Of a DNA stretch of 64,000 nt, positions 53,352 to 60,873 are shown piece after piece. Where the stretch lies: NCBI GenBank assembly GCA_049340005.1, contig JBMPIY010000011.1, one strand, 5' to 3'. How positions within the stretch are numbered: position 1 is the stretch's first letter; each line of letters starts with the position of its first letter. This DNA comes from CAXBDP01 sp963974465. Lineage in GTDB: Bacteria; Bacteroidota; Bacteroidia; Cytophagales; Cyclobacteriaceae. The notes under the pieces were generated by a model that made no database searches, was not told the origin of the DNA, and saw nothing but the letters and a program-made list of their open reading frames with translations. The position numbers were made by a program, and so were the translations under genes.

Positions 53352-53858
53352 ATGAAATCAATTTTAAGTATTCTCTTGCTATCTGCCCTTACCTTAAGCT
53401 TGAATGCGTGTGGACAGAGCAAGCAAGAAAAATCAACAACCGCTAAATCAACAGATATGAAAGATAAAGTATTAAAAACAGAGGCAGAATGGAAAAAAGA
53501 ATTGGATCCCATAGCCTTTCATGTGTTGCGTGAAAAAGGCACTGAAAGAGCTTTTACCGGTCCACTTTGGGACAACAAAGAAGAAGGCACTTATCTTTGT
53601 GGAGGATGTGGAGAACCACTTTTTAGCTCGGAAACAAAGTTTGAATCCGGTACCGGATGGCCAAGTTTTTACCAACCCATTGACCGAAGCAAACTAGAAG
53701 ATCACCTCGATCAATCACTTGGAATGGTAAGAACCGAAGTTGTTTGTAAGAAATGTGAAGGGCATCTTGGTCACGTATTCGAAGATGGCCCAAAACCTAC
53801 CGGATTGAGGTATTGCCTTAATTCAGCTGCTTTGAAGTTTGTTCCAAAAGAAGGTTAA
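53352..53858 (+). CDS. msrB: Methionine sulfoxide reductase B, lipoprotein
   Basis: A 168-residue exported MsrB that repairs methionine-R-sulfoxide. The signal peptide ends at lipobox LNAC (Cys 20). The domain has the zinc cysteines CGGCG and CKKCEGHLGHVF, GTGWPSFYQP, and the catalytic Cys at about 155 in RYCLNSAALKF. Monocistronic. It points to oxidative protein repair at the cell envelope. Confidence 0.95.
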   Translation: MKSILSILLLSALTLSLNACGQSKQEKSTTAKSTDMKDKVLKTEAEWKKELDPIAFHVLREKGTERAFTGPLWDNKEEGTYLCGGCGEPLFSSETKFESGTGWPSFYQPIDRSKLEDHLDQSLGMVRTEVVCKKCEGHLGHVFEDGPKPTGLRYCLNSAALKFVPKEG

Positions 53859-53865
53859 TTAATCT

Positions 53866-53995
53866 CAAAATCTCATTGTAAAATTTCACAGCCCTTATTT
53901 CTCTAATGGAGGATTAAGGGCTATTTTTTGCTTGGAATCCAACATACCAATCCTGCTGAGACATTTCCAAATACACTTACTACCGAAGCTTACAC
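53866..53995 (-). pseudogene. Remnant of a YheT-type hydrolase 3' end
   Basis: Read on the minus strand, 53976 to 53866 gives VYLEMSQQDWYVGFQAKNSP, a stop, then SSIREIRAVKFYNEIL. This matches the C-terminus of the intact hydrolase at 57299-58273 (VYLEMPQEGGHVGFKQKNSP, then SWAEVRAWEFYQEVL). The catalytic His (GGH) is replaced by DWY and there are in-frame stops before and inside. It starts 7 bases after the msrB stop. A decayed partial duplicate. Confidence 0.75.
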
Positions 53996-54101
53996 CAGGC
54001 TCCGATTTGCTCAAGCGTTCTGTTGGATTGTACCGACCACATGAATCCTAGATTGTTGAGAGCAGTAATTATATTTACCTTTTAAAGGTTTTTTAAATTA
54101 T

Positions 54102-54509
54102 CTAAAAGCGCTTCTTCTTTTGCTTTATTTCGTCACAAAGTAATTTTAAATTATCATATTGAACATCTAAACCTTTAATATAATCCTCAACTGCATTTTC
54201 GTGAATTTCTACTGTTCTTATTGCATTAGATTGAGCATCTGAATATTCTTCATCAGAAACTTGTTTAAACATTTCATAATACTGTCTGTTTGTCACATTT
54301 GAATCAGCAAATGCTGGAGAATTCCATGTTTCGCTTATGTCACAATAACCTTCATAAGTCAATTTAAAATCTTCAATTAAGTCTAAATTTCTAAAAAACT
54401 TTTCAGTAAGAATTTCACGTCTTGATTTATTCTTTTGAGTCTTTTCTGCAACTGAAATCATTTTCTCATTTGAAGTTTTCCTAAATAATGCTTTAATAAA
54501 TTCTATCAT
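54102..54509 (-). CDS. Hypothetical protein
   Basis: A 135-residue, charged, mostly helical protein (TEKFFRNLDLIEDF, QYYEMFKQVSDEEYSDAQ, KLLCDEIKQKKKRF) without signal, membrane helix or known motif. It lies in the scarred region between a pseudogene and a palindromic block and may be an acquired gene. The low GC content resembles the surrounding sequence. Confidence 0.5.
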   Translation of the reverse strand: MIEFIKALFRKTSNEKMISVAEKTQKNKSRREILTEKFFRNLDLIEDFKLTYEGYCDISETWNSPAFADSNVTNRQYYEMFKQVSDEEYSDAQSNAIRTVEIHENAVEDYIKGLDVQYDNLKLLCDEIKQKKKRF

Positions 54510-54599
54510 TTTGCAGGGCTTTTGAAATTATTGCTCACAAAGTGTTTATATGCGAAACAGTTTCGTCTATATCCCATTTGCTGAAGAGTGTATTGTTAC

Positions 54600-55186
54600 C
54601 TTTTTTTTCTTTTTTTTGCTTCTAAACATAGGATTTTCTAAGAAAATATCCTACATCTTGGCTATTCTAAATAAACTAATTAAAATGGTTCTAATAGAAA
54701 AACTCGGGCTGATTTCAGTCTTTCTTTATATATTGGAATAGGACTTTGGTTTTTTCTTTAAACTCTAAATCAACTATAGAATATTTTATTTTGCACCGTT
54801 GGTGCTTAATTATATTATTCCCGTTTCCTTGAGCGGATGCTCAAGGCTAATGATTAGGCGCCGTTGGCGCTTGTGGTTACCTATTTTGATAAGGTATTGC
54901 TAAGAGCAATAGGATTTAGCACCAAAGGTGCGACAATCATTAACATAGCCCAACAGGGCTATGAAAAAGTGAAACCCAAAACCCAAGCACCAAGGGTGCA
55001 AAATCATTAAGATTGCCCATTTACTAGCATTTTTTTAATCAATGAAATTTGCCCTAAATGATAATAACTATGCTCAATTTGAGCTTCGATATTTCGTAAA
55101 TAGCTACCATACTCTTCTTTCACAAAAGTTTGTTTTAGTAAGTCATCATCCATTTTTTCAACTTGATCGATAAATTTCTCCGCAGT
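54600..55186. repeat. Palindrome-rich block, copy A, ending in a dinB-like gene fragment
   Basis: A roughly 590-bp block repeated at 56020-56740. It contains short dyads: GCACC-GTT-GGTGC (54793-54805), CCTTGAGC-GGAT-GCTCAAGG (54827-54846), GCGCC-GTT-GGCGC (54858-54870), GCACC-AAA-GGTGC (54919-54931), CATAGCCC-AACA-GGGCTATG (54944-54963) and GCACC-AAG-GGTGC (54987-54999). The block ends within a truncated DinB-family frame. REP-like or MITE-like origin is possible; no transposase is near. Confidence 0.8.
55007..55186 (-). pseudogene. Truncated copy of the DinB-family gene
   Basis: The minus-strand frame encodes 59 residues plus stop, matching about residues 102-160 of the intact DinB-family protein at 56553-57035 with seven differences. 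There is no start codon or N-terminal part. It ends with the same MLVNGQS-stop. Its divergence shows the duplication is not very recent. Confidence 0.85.
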
Positions 55187-55349
55187 TTACAGCTACCCGA
55201 AGGTGGGGATTTCGAAACACTTCACTGTAAACCAAACAGAAACTTTGATAGAAGCAGTAAACTTTATTCAATCACTCAAAAAGCCAATTTCATATAGATC
55301 CTATAGACTGTGTTTATTTCTCTATATTTTTAACACATTCTTGAAATTG

Positions 55350-55808
55350 TTATTTTTCGCAAAGTTCTTTCAACTTATCGAGAGCTTTTGGGTAGATCTG
55401 GTTCATGTAATCCAAAAAATCTTCAGTGGTGTCTAAGTCAACAGTAACGATTGTAGTTCCATTGTTTTCTTCGAAGGTATAGTTTTCAAATCCGTTTGCC
55501 CATTTTTCCACTTCTGGCCCTTCAGTAATTTCCTTGTCAGCTTTAAGAAGACCATAATGTTGAATCGAAACAAATCGGTTGGGAATGTTTTCAGCTATCT
55601 TGGAAACCATACCTCCCTTTTCACCTTTCTCATCTACTCCAATAAATAGAATTTTATTTCCCTTATTCCAACTTCCTTCATAAGTCGATGTCGGGTTAAA
55701 CAATGAAGTCCATTGCTCATAAGTTGATTTACTGTTGATGCCAAGCATAAAATCATAAATCTTGGTCACAGGGGCATTGATGCTTACTTTGAATTGTAAC
55801 TTTTTCAT
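55350..55808 (-). CDS. SRPBCC-family (AHSA1-like) protein
   Basis: A 152-residue START/Bet v1-type fold protein. FKVSINAPVTKIYDFMLGINSKSTYEQWTSLFNPTS is the typical beginning (read as FKVSINAPV, then YEQWTSLF), followed by SWNKGNKILFIG and a C-terminal helix TEDFLDYMNQIYPKALDKLKELCEK. Such domains bind hydrophobic ligands. It is enclosed by the two palindromic blocks, so it may have travelled with one of them. Confidence 0.82.
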   Translation of the reverse strand: MKKLQFKVSINAPVTKIYDFMLGINSKSTYEQWTSLFNPTSTYEGSWNKGNKILFIGVDEKGEKGGMVSKIAENIPNRFVSIQHYGLLKADKEITEGPEVEKWANGFENYTFEENNGTTIVTVDLDTTEDFLDYMNQIYPKALDKLKELCEK

Positions 55809-56552
55809 AATTTCAATATTTGTTTAAATTAATCTTTTGAGTTGTGATTTTCCGTCATACTTAGCAGTTGTTTAATATAGTTCGAACAGTAAAGAAACAC
55901 GCACAAAGAGGTTAGTATCACTTCGCTTTCAGCTTATGTTTACTAATATTCAATTCGCTTAAATTTAGCACTTTAGCCCGCATTACGTTCATACTATGTA
56001 ATTGAGTACATATTTAATTTTTTCTTTGTTTTGCTTTTAAACATAGGATTTTCTAAGAAAATATCCTACAAGTAGATCATTCTCAAGAAACTACATAAAA
56101 TGGTTCTAACAGAAAAAACTCGGGCTGATTTCAGTCTTTCTTTATGTATTGGAATAGGGTTTTGGCTTTTCTTTAAATTCTAAATCAACTATAGAATATT
56201 TTATTTCGCACCGTTGGTGCTTAATTATATTATTCCCGTTTCCTTGAGCGATGCTCAAGGCTAATGATTCTGCGCCGTTGGCGCTTGTGGTTTATTCATT
56301 TTTGATAAGATAAGGTTTTGCTAAGAATAATAGGATTTAGAACCAATGGTGCTTAGTTATATTATTCCCGTTTCCTTGAGCGATACTCAAGACTAATGAT
56401 TCAGGATCGGTGGCGCTTATAGTTACTCATTTTGATAGGCATTTCTCAGGGCAACAGGATTTAGCACCAACGGTGCGGCAAGCATTAACATAGCCCAACA
56501 GGGCTATGAAAAAGTGAAGCCCTAAAACCTAAGCACCAAAGGTGCGAAATCA
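55809..56552. other. 744-bp stretch without a gene
   Basis: The first 210 bases (55809-56019) are AT-rich with no feature recognised. The remainder is the palindromic part of block B. Confidence 0.6.
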
Positions 56553-56740
56553 TTAAGATTGCCCATTTACTAGCATCTTTTTAATCAATGAAATTTGCCC
56601 TAAATGATAATAGCAATGCTCAATTTGGGCTTCGATATTTCGTGAATAACTTCCATACTCTTCTTTCATAAAAGTTTGTCTTAGTAAGTCATCATCCATT
56701 TTTTCAACTTCACTGATAAATTTCTTAGCAGTGCTTAGAA
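56020..56740. repeat. Palindrome-rich block, copy B, with an internal tandem duplication
   Basis: Same order as block A: GCACC-GTT-GGTGC at 56208-56220, CCTTGAGC-GAT-GCTCAAGG, GCGCC-GTT-GGCGC at 56272-56284, then a second, degenerate copy of this roughly 130-bp unit (from about 56341), then GCACC-AAC-GGTGC, the GGGCTA dyad and the dinB-like 3' end from 56553. The unit TATTATTCCCGTTTCCTTGA occurs twice here and once in block A. Confidence 0.8.
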
Positions 56741-57035
56741 ACTCCTGCACCAAGTGATTCCAATCAGCTGCTGAGGTAATTTCAGGCATATCAAAACTGT
56801 ATTGGTCTTTAATCTGAAGCTCTCCACCTTCAAATACATTGACTAATCCTCTTAAATAATAGCTAATATGAAAGGTCAATTGTGCAATGGTATTCAAATG
56901 CCCAATTCGATAAGTTGCTTGCTTCCAATCAATACTTGTGAGTTGTTCCTGCAGATTTGTATTAGCAATCCATTTTCCATTCAATAAAACTTCCCTTAAT
57001 CGATTAGCTAAATCTTTATTCAATGGCTTTTGCAT
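56553..57035 (-). CDS. DinB-family (DUF1572-like) protein
   Basis: A 160-residue four-helix-bundle protein. The metal-ligand pattern of DinB-like proteins appears as GHLNTIAQLTFHISYYLRG (His), and IEHCYYHLGQISLIKKML (two His near the C-terminus). Its last third lies in block B and is duplicated as the fragment at 55007-55186. Family members are thiol transferases or unknown; no partner is evident. Confidence 0.85.
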   Translation of the reverse strand: MQKPLNKDLANRLREVLLNGKWIANTNLQEQLTSIDWKQATYRIGHLNTIAQLTFHISYYLRGLVNVFEGGELQIKDQYSFDMPEITSAADWNHLVQEFLSTAKKFISEVEKMDDDLLRQTFMKEEYGSYSRNIEAQIEHCYYHLGQISLIKKMLVNGQS

Positions 57036-57298
57036 GTTGGGTTAGAGGTGTTAAAAATTGATAATGGTTTCAGATATGACTTTGTGGTGGCTTTCAAAGT
57101 GCTTTGTTGTTGGCAAAGAAAACTCTCAAATAATTTCCTTTTTATTCAAATCACAACATATACTACTAGCTGATGTAATGAAGGATAACTATCAAACTGT
57201 CAAGTATTCCTTGATAGTTGCCTCCTTTGTCAATTCACCTTCTTTGAAGCAATTACAAATATATAGGCTAATACTTTCCAGCAATCACAGTGAAAAAC

Positions 57299-58273
57299 TC
57301 ACCCCTCCCCCAAAACCTCCTGATAAAACTCCCAAGCCCTTACTTCAGCCCAAGAATATGGGCTATTCTTTTGTTTGAATCCTACATGGCCGCCTTCCTG
57401 TGGCATTTCCAAATACACGTGGGCTGAGGCTTTGGCAATATCTATAGGAAAGCAATCACCGATAAGCATGGGATCGTTCACTGCATTGACAATCAAAGTA
57501 GGCCGTCTTATTTTGGCGATAAATGAATAAGCGCTAATGTCTTCATAGAAATCATCCACATTATCAAATCCATACACATTGATGCTGTAGGATTTATCTA
57601 ATTGCCTAAAATTCTTCGCCTTTATCGCCAAGGGTACATCCACTAATTCCGGATACTTGATGGCCTTTTGCAACACTTTCTTTTTTAGTTTTTTGATAAA
57701 GCGAGATTCATATATTCGGTTGCTCCTCATTTCGATAGCTCGTACACTATCGGGTAAGCTGCATGGCACAGAAAATACGGTGGCGCCAATTACACTTGGG
57801 TGTGCATTTTCGCCCTGCTCGCCCAGCCAGCGTAAACTCAGACTGCCACCCATGCTTACTCCTACCAGCAGAATTTCATCATACGCATTGGTGGCAATGG
57901 CATGTTTAATTACTTCGTCCAAATCGTAAGATGCGCCATGGTGATAAAGCTTGGAGGTAAGATTCATTTCGCCACTACAGCTGCGGCAATTCCAGGCCAA
58001 AGCATCCCAGCCTTCTGCATTAAAGAATTTTACAAATGCCTGTACATAGGCTCTTTCACTATTTCCTTCGAGACCATGAGAAACAATAATCAGTTTTCGT
58101 GCACCAACTTTACTCCAATCTAAATCCAAAAAATCTTGATCCGGCGTGAAAATCCTTTCTCGCTCGTACATCACTCCTTTGGTTTTTCGGAAGATACCGG
58201 GGATTAAAGTTTCGATGTGGCCATTGGGCCATAGATAGGGGCTTTTGTACGCGGAATGTTCGATTAAAGGCAT
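57299..58273 (-). CDS. YheT-family alpha/beta hydrolase
   Basis: A 324-residue hydrolase of the YheT/ABHD group. YLWPNGHIETLIP is the family N-terminus, SHGLEGNSERAYVQ the oxyanion region (about 66), VGVSMGGSLSLRWLG the nucleophile elbow (Ser about 145), NAVNDPML the acid and EGGHVGF the catalytic His (about 301). Substrate unknown. A decayed partial copy of its 3' end lies at 53.9 kb. The gap 57036-57298 ahead shows nothing. Confidence 0.9.
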   Translation of the reverse strand: MPLIEHSAYKSPYLWPNGHIETLIPGIFRKTKGVMYERERIFTPDQDFLDLDWSKVGARKLIIVSHGLEGNSERAYVQAFVKFFNAEGWDALAWNCRSCSGEMNLTSKLYHHGASYDLDEVIKHAIATNAYDEILLVGVSMGGSLSLRWLGEQGENAHPSVIGATVFSVPCSLPDSVRAIEMRSNRIYESRFIKKLKKKVLQKAIKYPELVDVPLAIKAKNFRQLDKSYSINVYGFDNVDDFYEDISAYSFIAKIRRPTLIVNAVNDPMLIGDCFPIDIAKASAHVYLEMPQEGGHVGFKQKNSPYSWAEVRAWEFYQEVLGEG

Positions 58274-58406
58274 AAGGATCGCAATTTGCTAAAATAATTT
58301 CACACAGCCTCCCACTTTCTTATTCAGTTTTATAGGAATAATGGCTTGAATAAATTTGATAATATAAAGGTAACTTTTGCGATACCTGCAAGTAAAAGCC
58401 TCTTTC

Positions 58407-58485
58407 TACATTTGCGCAGGGTAAATCTTCATACAGGGTTTTTGTAAGGAAAAGAGGGACGGAAATTCATTCCGCCCTTTTTTTT
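58407..58485 (+). ncRNA. Candidate short RNA or leader ahead of the deoxynucleoside kinase gene
   Basis: TACATTTGC (58407-58415) matches the -7 promoter box. About 40 bases later AGGG-a-CGGAA/TTCCGCCCT (58455-58478, one bulge) is followed by eight Ts, a good intrinsic terminator. The predicted transcript is about 65 bases (from about 58421) and has no ATG frame. It ends 52 bases before the kinase gene, so it could be a free small RNA or a conditional leader of that gene. The rest of 58274-58536 is empty. Confidence 0.4.
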
Positions 58486-58536
58486 ATTCCCTCGCTGCAA
58501 AACATTTTATAGCTTTAACGCCTATTTATAGATACT

Positions 58537-59163
58537 ATGAAGCACATCGCTCTTGCTGGAAATATTGGTTGTGGCAAAACAACCCTCGCACTCAAACTTG
58601 CATCTCATTACAACTGGAAAGCCGAGCTAGAGTCGGTAGATAATAATCCGTACCTGAAGGATTTTTATGAGGACATGAAAAGATGGTCCTTTCACCTGCA
58701 AGTGTTTTTTCTCAATAGTAGATTTGCCCAAATTCAGAAAATCAGAAAAAGTGATACGCCCATCATCCAAGATCGGACGATATATGAAGATGCGTATATT
58801 TTCGCTAGAAATCTGCACCAGAGTAAATTAATCAGCGATAGGGATTATCATAATTACTTGGATCTGTTTCAATCGATGATAAAATATGCAGAAAGTCCTG
58901 ATTTGTTGATTTACCTCAGAGCCGACATTCCAAAGCTTGTTGGGCAAATTCAAAAACGCGGGAGGGATTATGAGCAATCTATTTCCATAGAATACTTAAC
59001 CCACCTTAACAATCACTACGAAGATTGGATAAAAAATTACAGTGAAGGCCGATTGCTAATCATCAATACCAATGATCTTGACTTCGCCAATAGAGTGGAA
59101 GATTTTGCTTCGATCGTAGAGCGAATCGATTATGAAATGAATGGATTATTTAGCGGGAGGTAA
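58537..59163 (+). CDS. Deoxynucleoside kinase
   Basis: A 208-residue dNK-family enzyme that phosphorylates deoxynucleosides for salvage. The P-loop GNIGCGKTT (about 8-16), the substrate base Glu in ELESVDNNPYL, the QDRTIYEDAYIFA motif (about 78-90, ERS-like DRT), and LRADIPKLVGQIQKRGRDYEQSI (lid) are intact. The last codons overlap a GCGGGAGG octamer directly before the stop. Alternative specificity (dA/dG versus dC/T) is not decided. Confidence 0.93.
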   Translation: MKHIALAGNIGCGKTTLALKLASHYNWKAELESVDNNPYLKDFYEDMKRWSFHLQVFFLNSRFAQIQKIRKSDTPIIQDRTIYEDAYIFARNLHQSKLISDRDYHNYLDLFQSMIKYAESPDLLIYLRADIPKLVGQIQKRGRDYEQSISIEYLTHLNNHYEDWIKNYSEGRLLIINTNDLDFANRVEDFASIVERIDYEMNGLFSGR

Positions 59164-59209
59164 AAAATTTATAACCGATACTTATGAAATTGAAGAAGAG
59201 AATTAGGCT

Positions 59210-59686
59210 TTAATTCTCTTCCTCATCGACCATAAAAATCACTTCCCAAGTGTGGTCGCTGAGCATTTTGACTTCGGCAAGGAAGCGAGCAAATGGCGTA
59301 GAGCGACCCCATTCTTCAGGCCCTACCAAGGACAAAACATCATAGCCATTTTTAGATTCATAAAGGAAATATACCTTGCCTATAAGCGGCTCAAAACCAA
59401 TTTGAGCTTTGTATATACGCTCACTTATTTGAACCCTTTCCTTCAAAGTTTGGGCTTGCTTCACCAATAGCTCCATCTGACTGTAAATCTGCTTTAGCTG
59501 CACATTGGTTTGCTCATACATCGCGGACACAGCTCGTCCTTTCAATTTGCCCTTATCTTCAGGTTTGATAAGTGCTCCACCGGAAGTATGCGCATAAGGC
59601 AATAGGCCTGGAAATTCGGCCATCTTGTCCCTTTCACGTTCCAAGTCAATTTTGTCTACGTCGATTTTATTGTCTTTAATTGCCAT
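59210..59686 (-). CDS. DUF2452-family protein
   Basis: A 158-residue cytosolic protein with the DUF2452 pattern: GLLPYAHTSGGALIKPEDKGKLKGRAVSAMYEQT read as GLLPYAHTSGGA and KGRAVSAMYEQT, then a helical central part and YFLYESKNGYDVLSLVGPEEWG. Function unknown. Its start overlaps the end of a small membrane protein frame by 11 bases, suggesting coupling. Confidence 0.85.
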   Translation of the reverse strand: MAIKDNKIDVDKIDLERERDKMAEFPGLLPYAHTSGGALIKPEDKGKLKGRAVSAMYEQTNVQLKQIYSQMELLVKQAQTLKERVQISERIYKAQIGFEPLIGKVYFLYESKNGYDVLSLVGPEEWGRSTPFARFLAEVKMLSDHTWEVIFMVDEEEN

Positions 59687-59831
59687 TCGATTTGTCTGGT
59701 GCTACGGATTCTTTCAAATATCCTTTCGATCCTGGAAAGGAAGTTCTTCTTGATATATCGTATCCTACAAGTAGGACGATCAATAAGAAAATGATAGCAA
59801 TCACAATAAATATTTTCTTTTGCTTACTCAT
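59676..59831 (-). CDS. Small single-span membrane protein, 51 residues
   Basis: An ATG-to-TAA frame of 51 codons. The product begins MSKQKKIF, has a membrane helix of about 20 hydrophobic residues (IVIAIIFLLIVLLVGY) and a basic-polar tail (SRRTSFPGSKGYLKES). The TAA falls inside the start of the DUF2452 gene (overlap 59676-59686), a typical coupled arrangement. It fills the gap to the hydrolase gene upstream. No family recognised. Confidence 0.65.
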   Translation of the reverse strand: MSKQKKIFIVIAIIFLLIVLLVGYDISRRTSFPGSKGYLKESVAPDKSNGN

Positions 59832-59874
59832 GTGATCATTCTTCTCAATGATGATAGTATAATCTTTAAAAGCG

Positions 59875-60666
59875 CTAAGAGTTTGCTAAAAACTCCAAAA
59901 TCGCTTGATTTATTTTTTCAGGCTCTTCAATACACGAACTGTGGCCGGCTCCTTCAATTACTTTTAGTCTCGAATTTGTGAGCTGATTATGAATCCTTAT
60001 GGATTTTTCGGGCACGGTAGCCACATCCAAATCACCCACAATAATCAATACCGGACATTTAATTACCGGTAGCTCATGATAAATTGACCTGCGCGAAATT
60101 ACGGCATTTACCGCTTTTGTGATAGACTTTTTGTTACTCTCCAGCTGCTCTTGCCAATAAGCTTTTTCTTTAGCTCTAGTAGGATCTTCCAAAAACTTGC
60201 TACCAAACATAATCGGCATCACTTTATTGCTGACTGCTTTTACTCCCATCAGTTTTACCATCGTATTAAGCAATGAGTATTTGAAGGTATTTGGTTCTTC
60301 ATCGGCAGAGGTTTCCATCAAAATCAGCGACTTAATCAATTCGGGATTTCTAGCAGCTAAGCGCATGGCTACAAAGCCACCCATAGACAAGCCTGCAAAA
60401 TGGCAAGGACCTAAATCCAGCACTTTGATTAGTGCCAATGCATCCTCATAATTGGTTTCCATAGTGAATGTACCAGGGGACTCGCCGCTCCTACCCTGCC
60501 CACGATGATCGTACACAACTACTATGTAGGTAGACTTGAGCAATTCTACTTGCGATTGAAACATCCTCCCGCTCCATAACAATCCATGTGAAAACACGAT
60601 TGTTTCCTTACCTTCTCCATGAATTTCATAATAAAGCTCTACTCCATTTACTTTGATTCTGGCCAT
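59875..60666 (-). CDS. Alpha/beta hydrolase
   Basis: A 263-residue enzyme of the 3-oxoadipate-enol-lactonase-like group. VFSHGLLWSGRMF is the oxyanion region, YDHRGQGRSG the conserved loop, FAGLSMGGFVAM the nucleophile elbow (Ser about 94), VGDLDVATVP the Asp and EGAGHSSCIEEP the His. No pathway genes nearby, so the substrate is open. The next gene on the same strand is 43 bases on. Confidence 0.9.
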   Translation of the reverse strand: MARIKVNGVELYYEIHGEGKETIVFSHGLLWSGRMFQSQVELLKSTYIVVVYDHRGQGRSGESPGTFTMETNYEDALALIKVLDLGPCHFAGLSMGGFVAMRLAARNPELIKSLILMETSADEEPNTFKYSLLNTMVKLMGVKAVSNKVMPIMFGSKFLEDPTRAKEKAYWQEQLESNKKSITKAVNAVISRRSIYHELPVIKCPVLIIVGDLDVATVPEKSIRIHNQLTNSRLKVIEGAGHSSCIEEPEKINQAILEFLANS

Positions 60667-60781
60667 TTTATTTCCTTTTAAAAAATGTGTCTACAATTCT
60701 GTATGTTAAAAAATTGTTAATTTCTACATAAGTAAAGAACACAGATGCCCATCTATTATCTTTAAATCCAAAATTGAAATA

Positions 60782-60789
60782 TACTTTTG
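60782..60789 (+). promoter_or_regulatory. -7 box of the universal stress protein gene
   Basis: TACTTTTG matches TAnnTTTG and is followed at once by GCGGGAGG (the octamer, 60789-60796), which would lie at the transcription start. The ATG at 60874 is about 78 bases further. Confidence 0.45.
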
Positions 60790-60873
60790 CGGGAGGATAA
60801 TTATGTAGCTCCTTTTTTTATAAGTAAATTTCGAACATCTGCTTTAGCTTCCAATTTATTAAAAAATTATACC

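Larger units (their letters stand above)
54510..55349. other. 840-bp stretch without an intact gene
   Basis: It contains block A with its dyads, the DinB fragment (55007-55186) and 160 bases (55187-55349) without homology to block B or any gene I recognise. Short frames at 54550-54741 and 55203-55436 look accidental. Confidence 0.6.
1086..60796. repeat. Dispersed octamer GCGGGAGG, 37 copies
   Basis: Counted by eye. GCGGGAGG on the plus strand starts at 1086, 3866, 8277, 10662, 14293, 15575, 21472, 25229, 29567, 30991, 31727, 36274, 38958, 40680, 43913, 45387, 53203, 58958, 59153, 60789. CCTCCCGC starts at 1379, 2184, 7949, 12419, 14013, 15239, 20748, 23060, 26091, 29967, 32388, 37813, 40381, 43407, 44410, 50030, 60565. 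Three copies are intergenic, 34 lie in genes and use all six codon phases. The two orientations are nearly equal (20 and 17). Not explained by any gene function. Confidence 0.85.

Noticed and set aside
54550..54741. Plus-strand frame of 63 codons
   Set aside because: It runs through the start of palindromic block A, has a poly-F stretch from a T-run, and its counterpart in block B is not open.
55203..55436. Plus-strand frame of 77 codons
   Set aside because: It overlaps the antisense strand of the SRPBCC gene and shows no protein-like composition.
54793..56284. CRISPR array
   Set aside because: The repeats are unequal, internally palindromic and irregularly spaced, unlike constant repeats with unique spacers, and no cas gene is near.
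57058..57378. Plus-strand frame of 106 codons
   Set aside because: Its second part is the complement of the YheT-type hydrolase gene; no motif, signal or homologue recognised.
53859..58290. Genomic island with integrase or transposase
   Set aside because: No recombinase, tRNA target or insertion-sequence ends are visible; only remnants and palindromic blocks are present.
1086..60796. Octamer GCGGGAGG as a Shine-Dalgarno sequence
   Set aside because: Most copies are far inside genes, in both orientations, and not 5-10 bases before start codons. Genes here generally lack a purine-rich ribosome site.
1086..60796. Octamer as a Chi or FtsK-orienting (KOPS) site
   Set aside because: Such sites are strongly strand-biased; here the count is 20 to 17 with no switch point along the window. 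A whole-genome check could reopen this.
60787..60873. TTG start of the universal stress protein at 60787
   Set aside because: It lies on the promoter box, and the added 29 residues are not part of the USP fold, which starts at the ATG at 60874.
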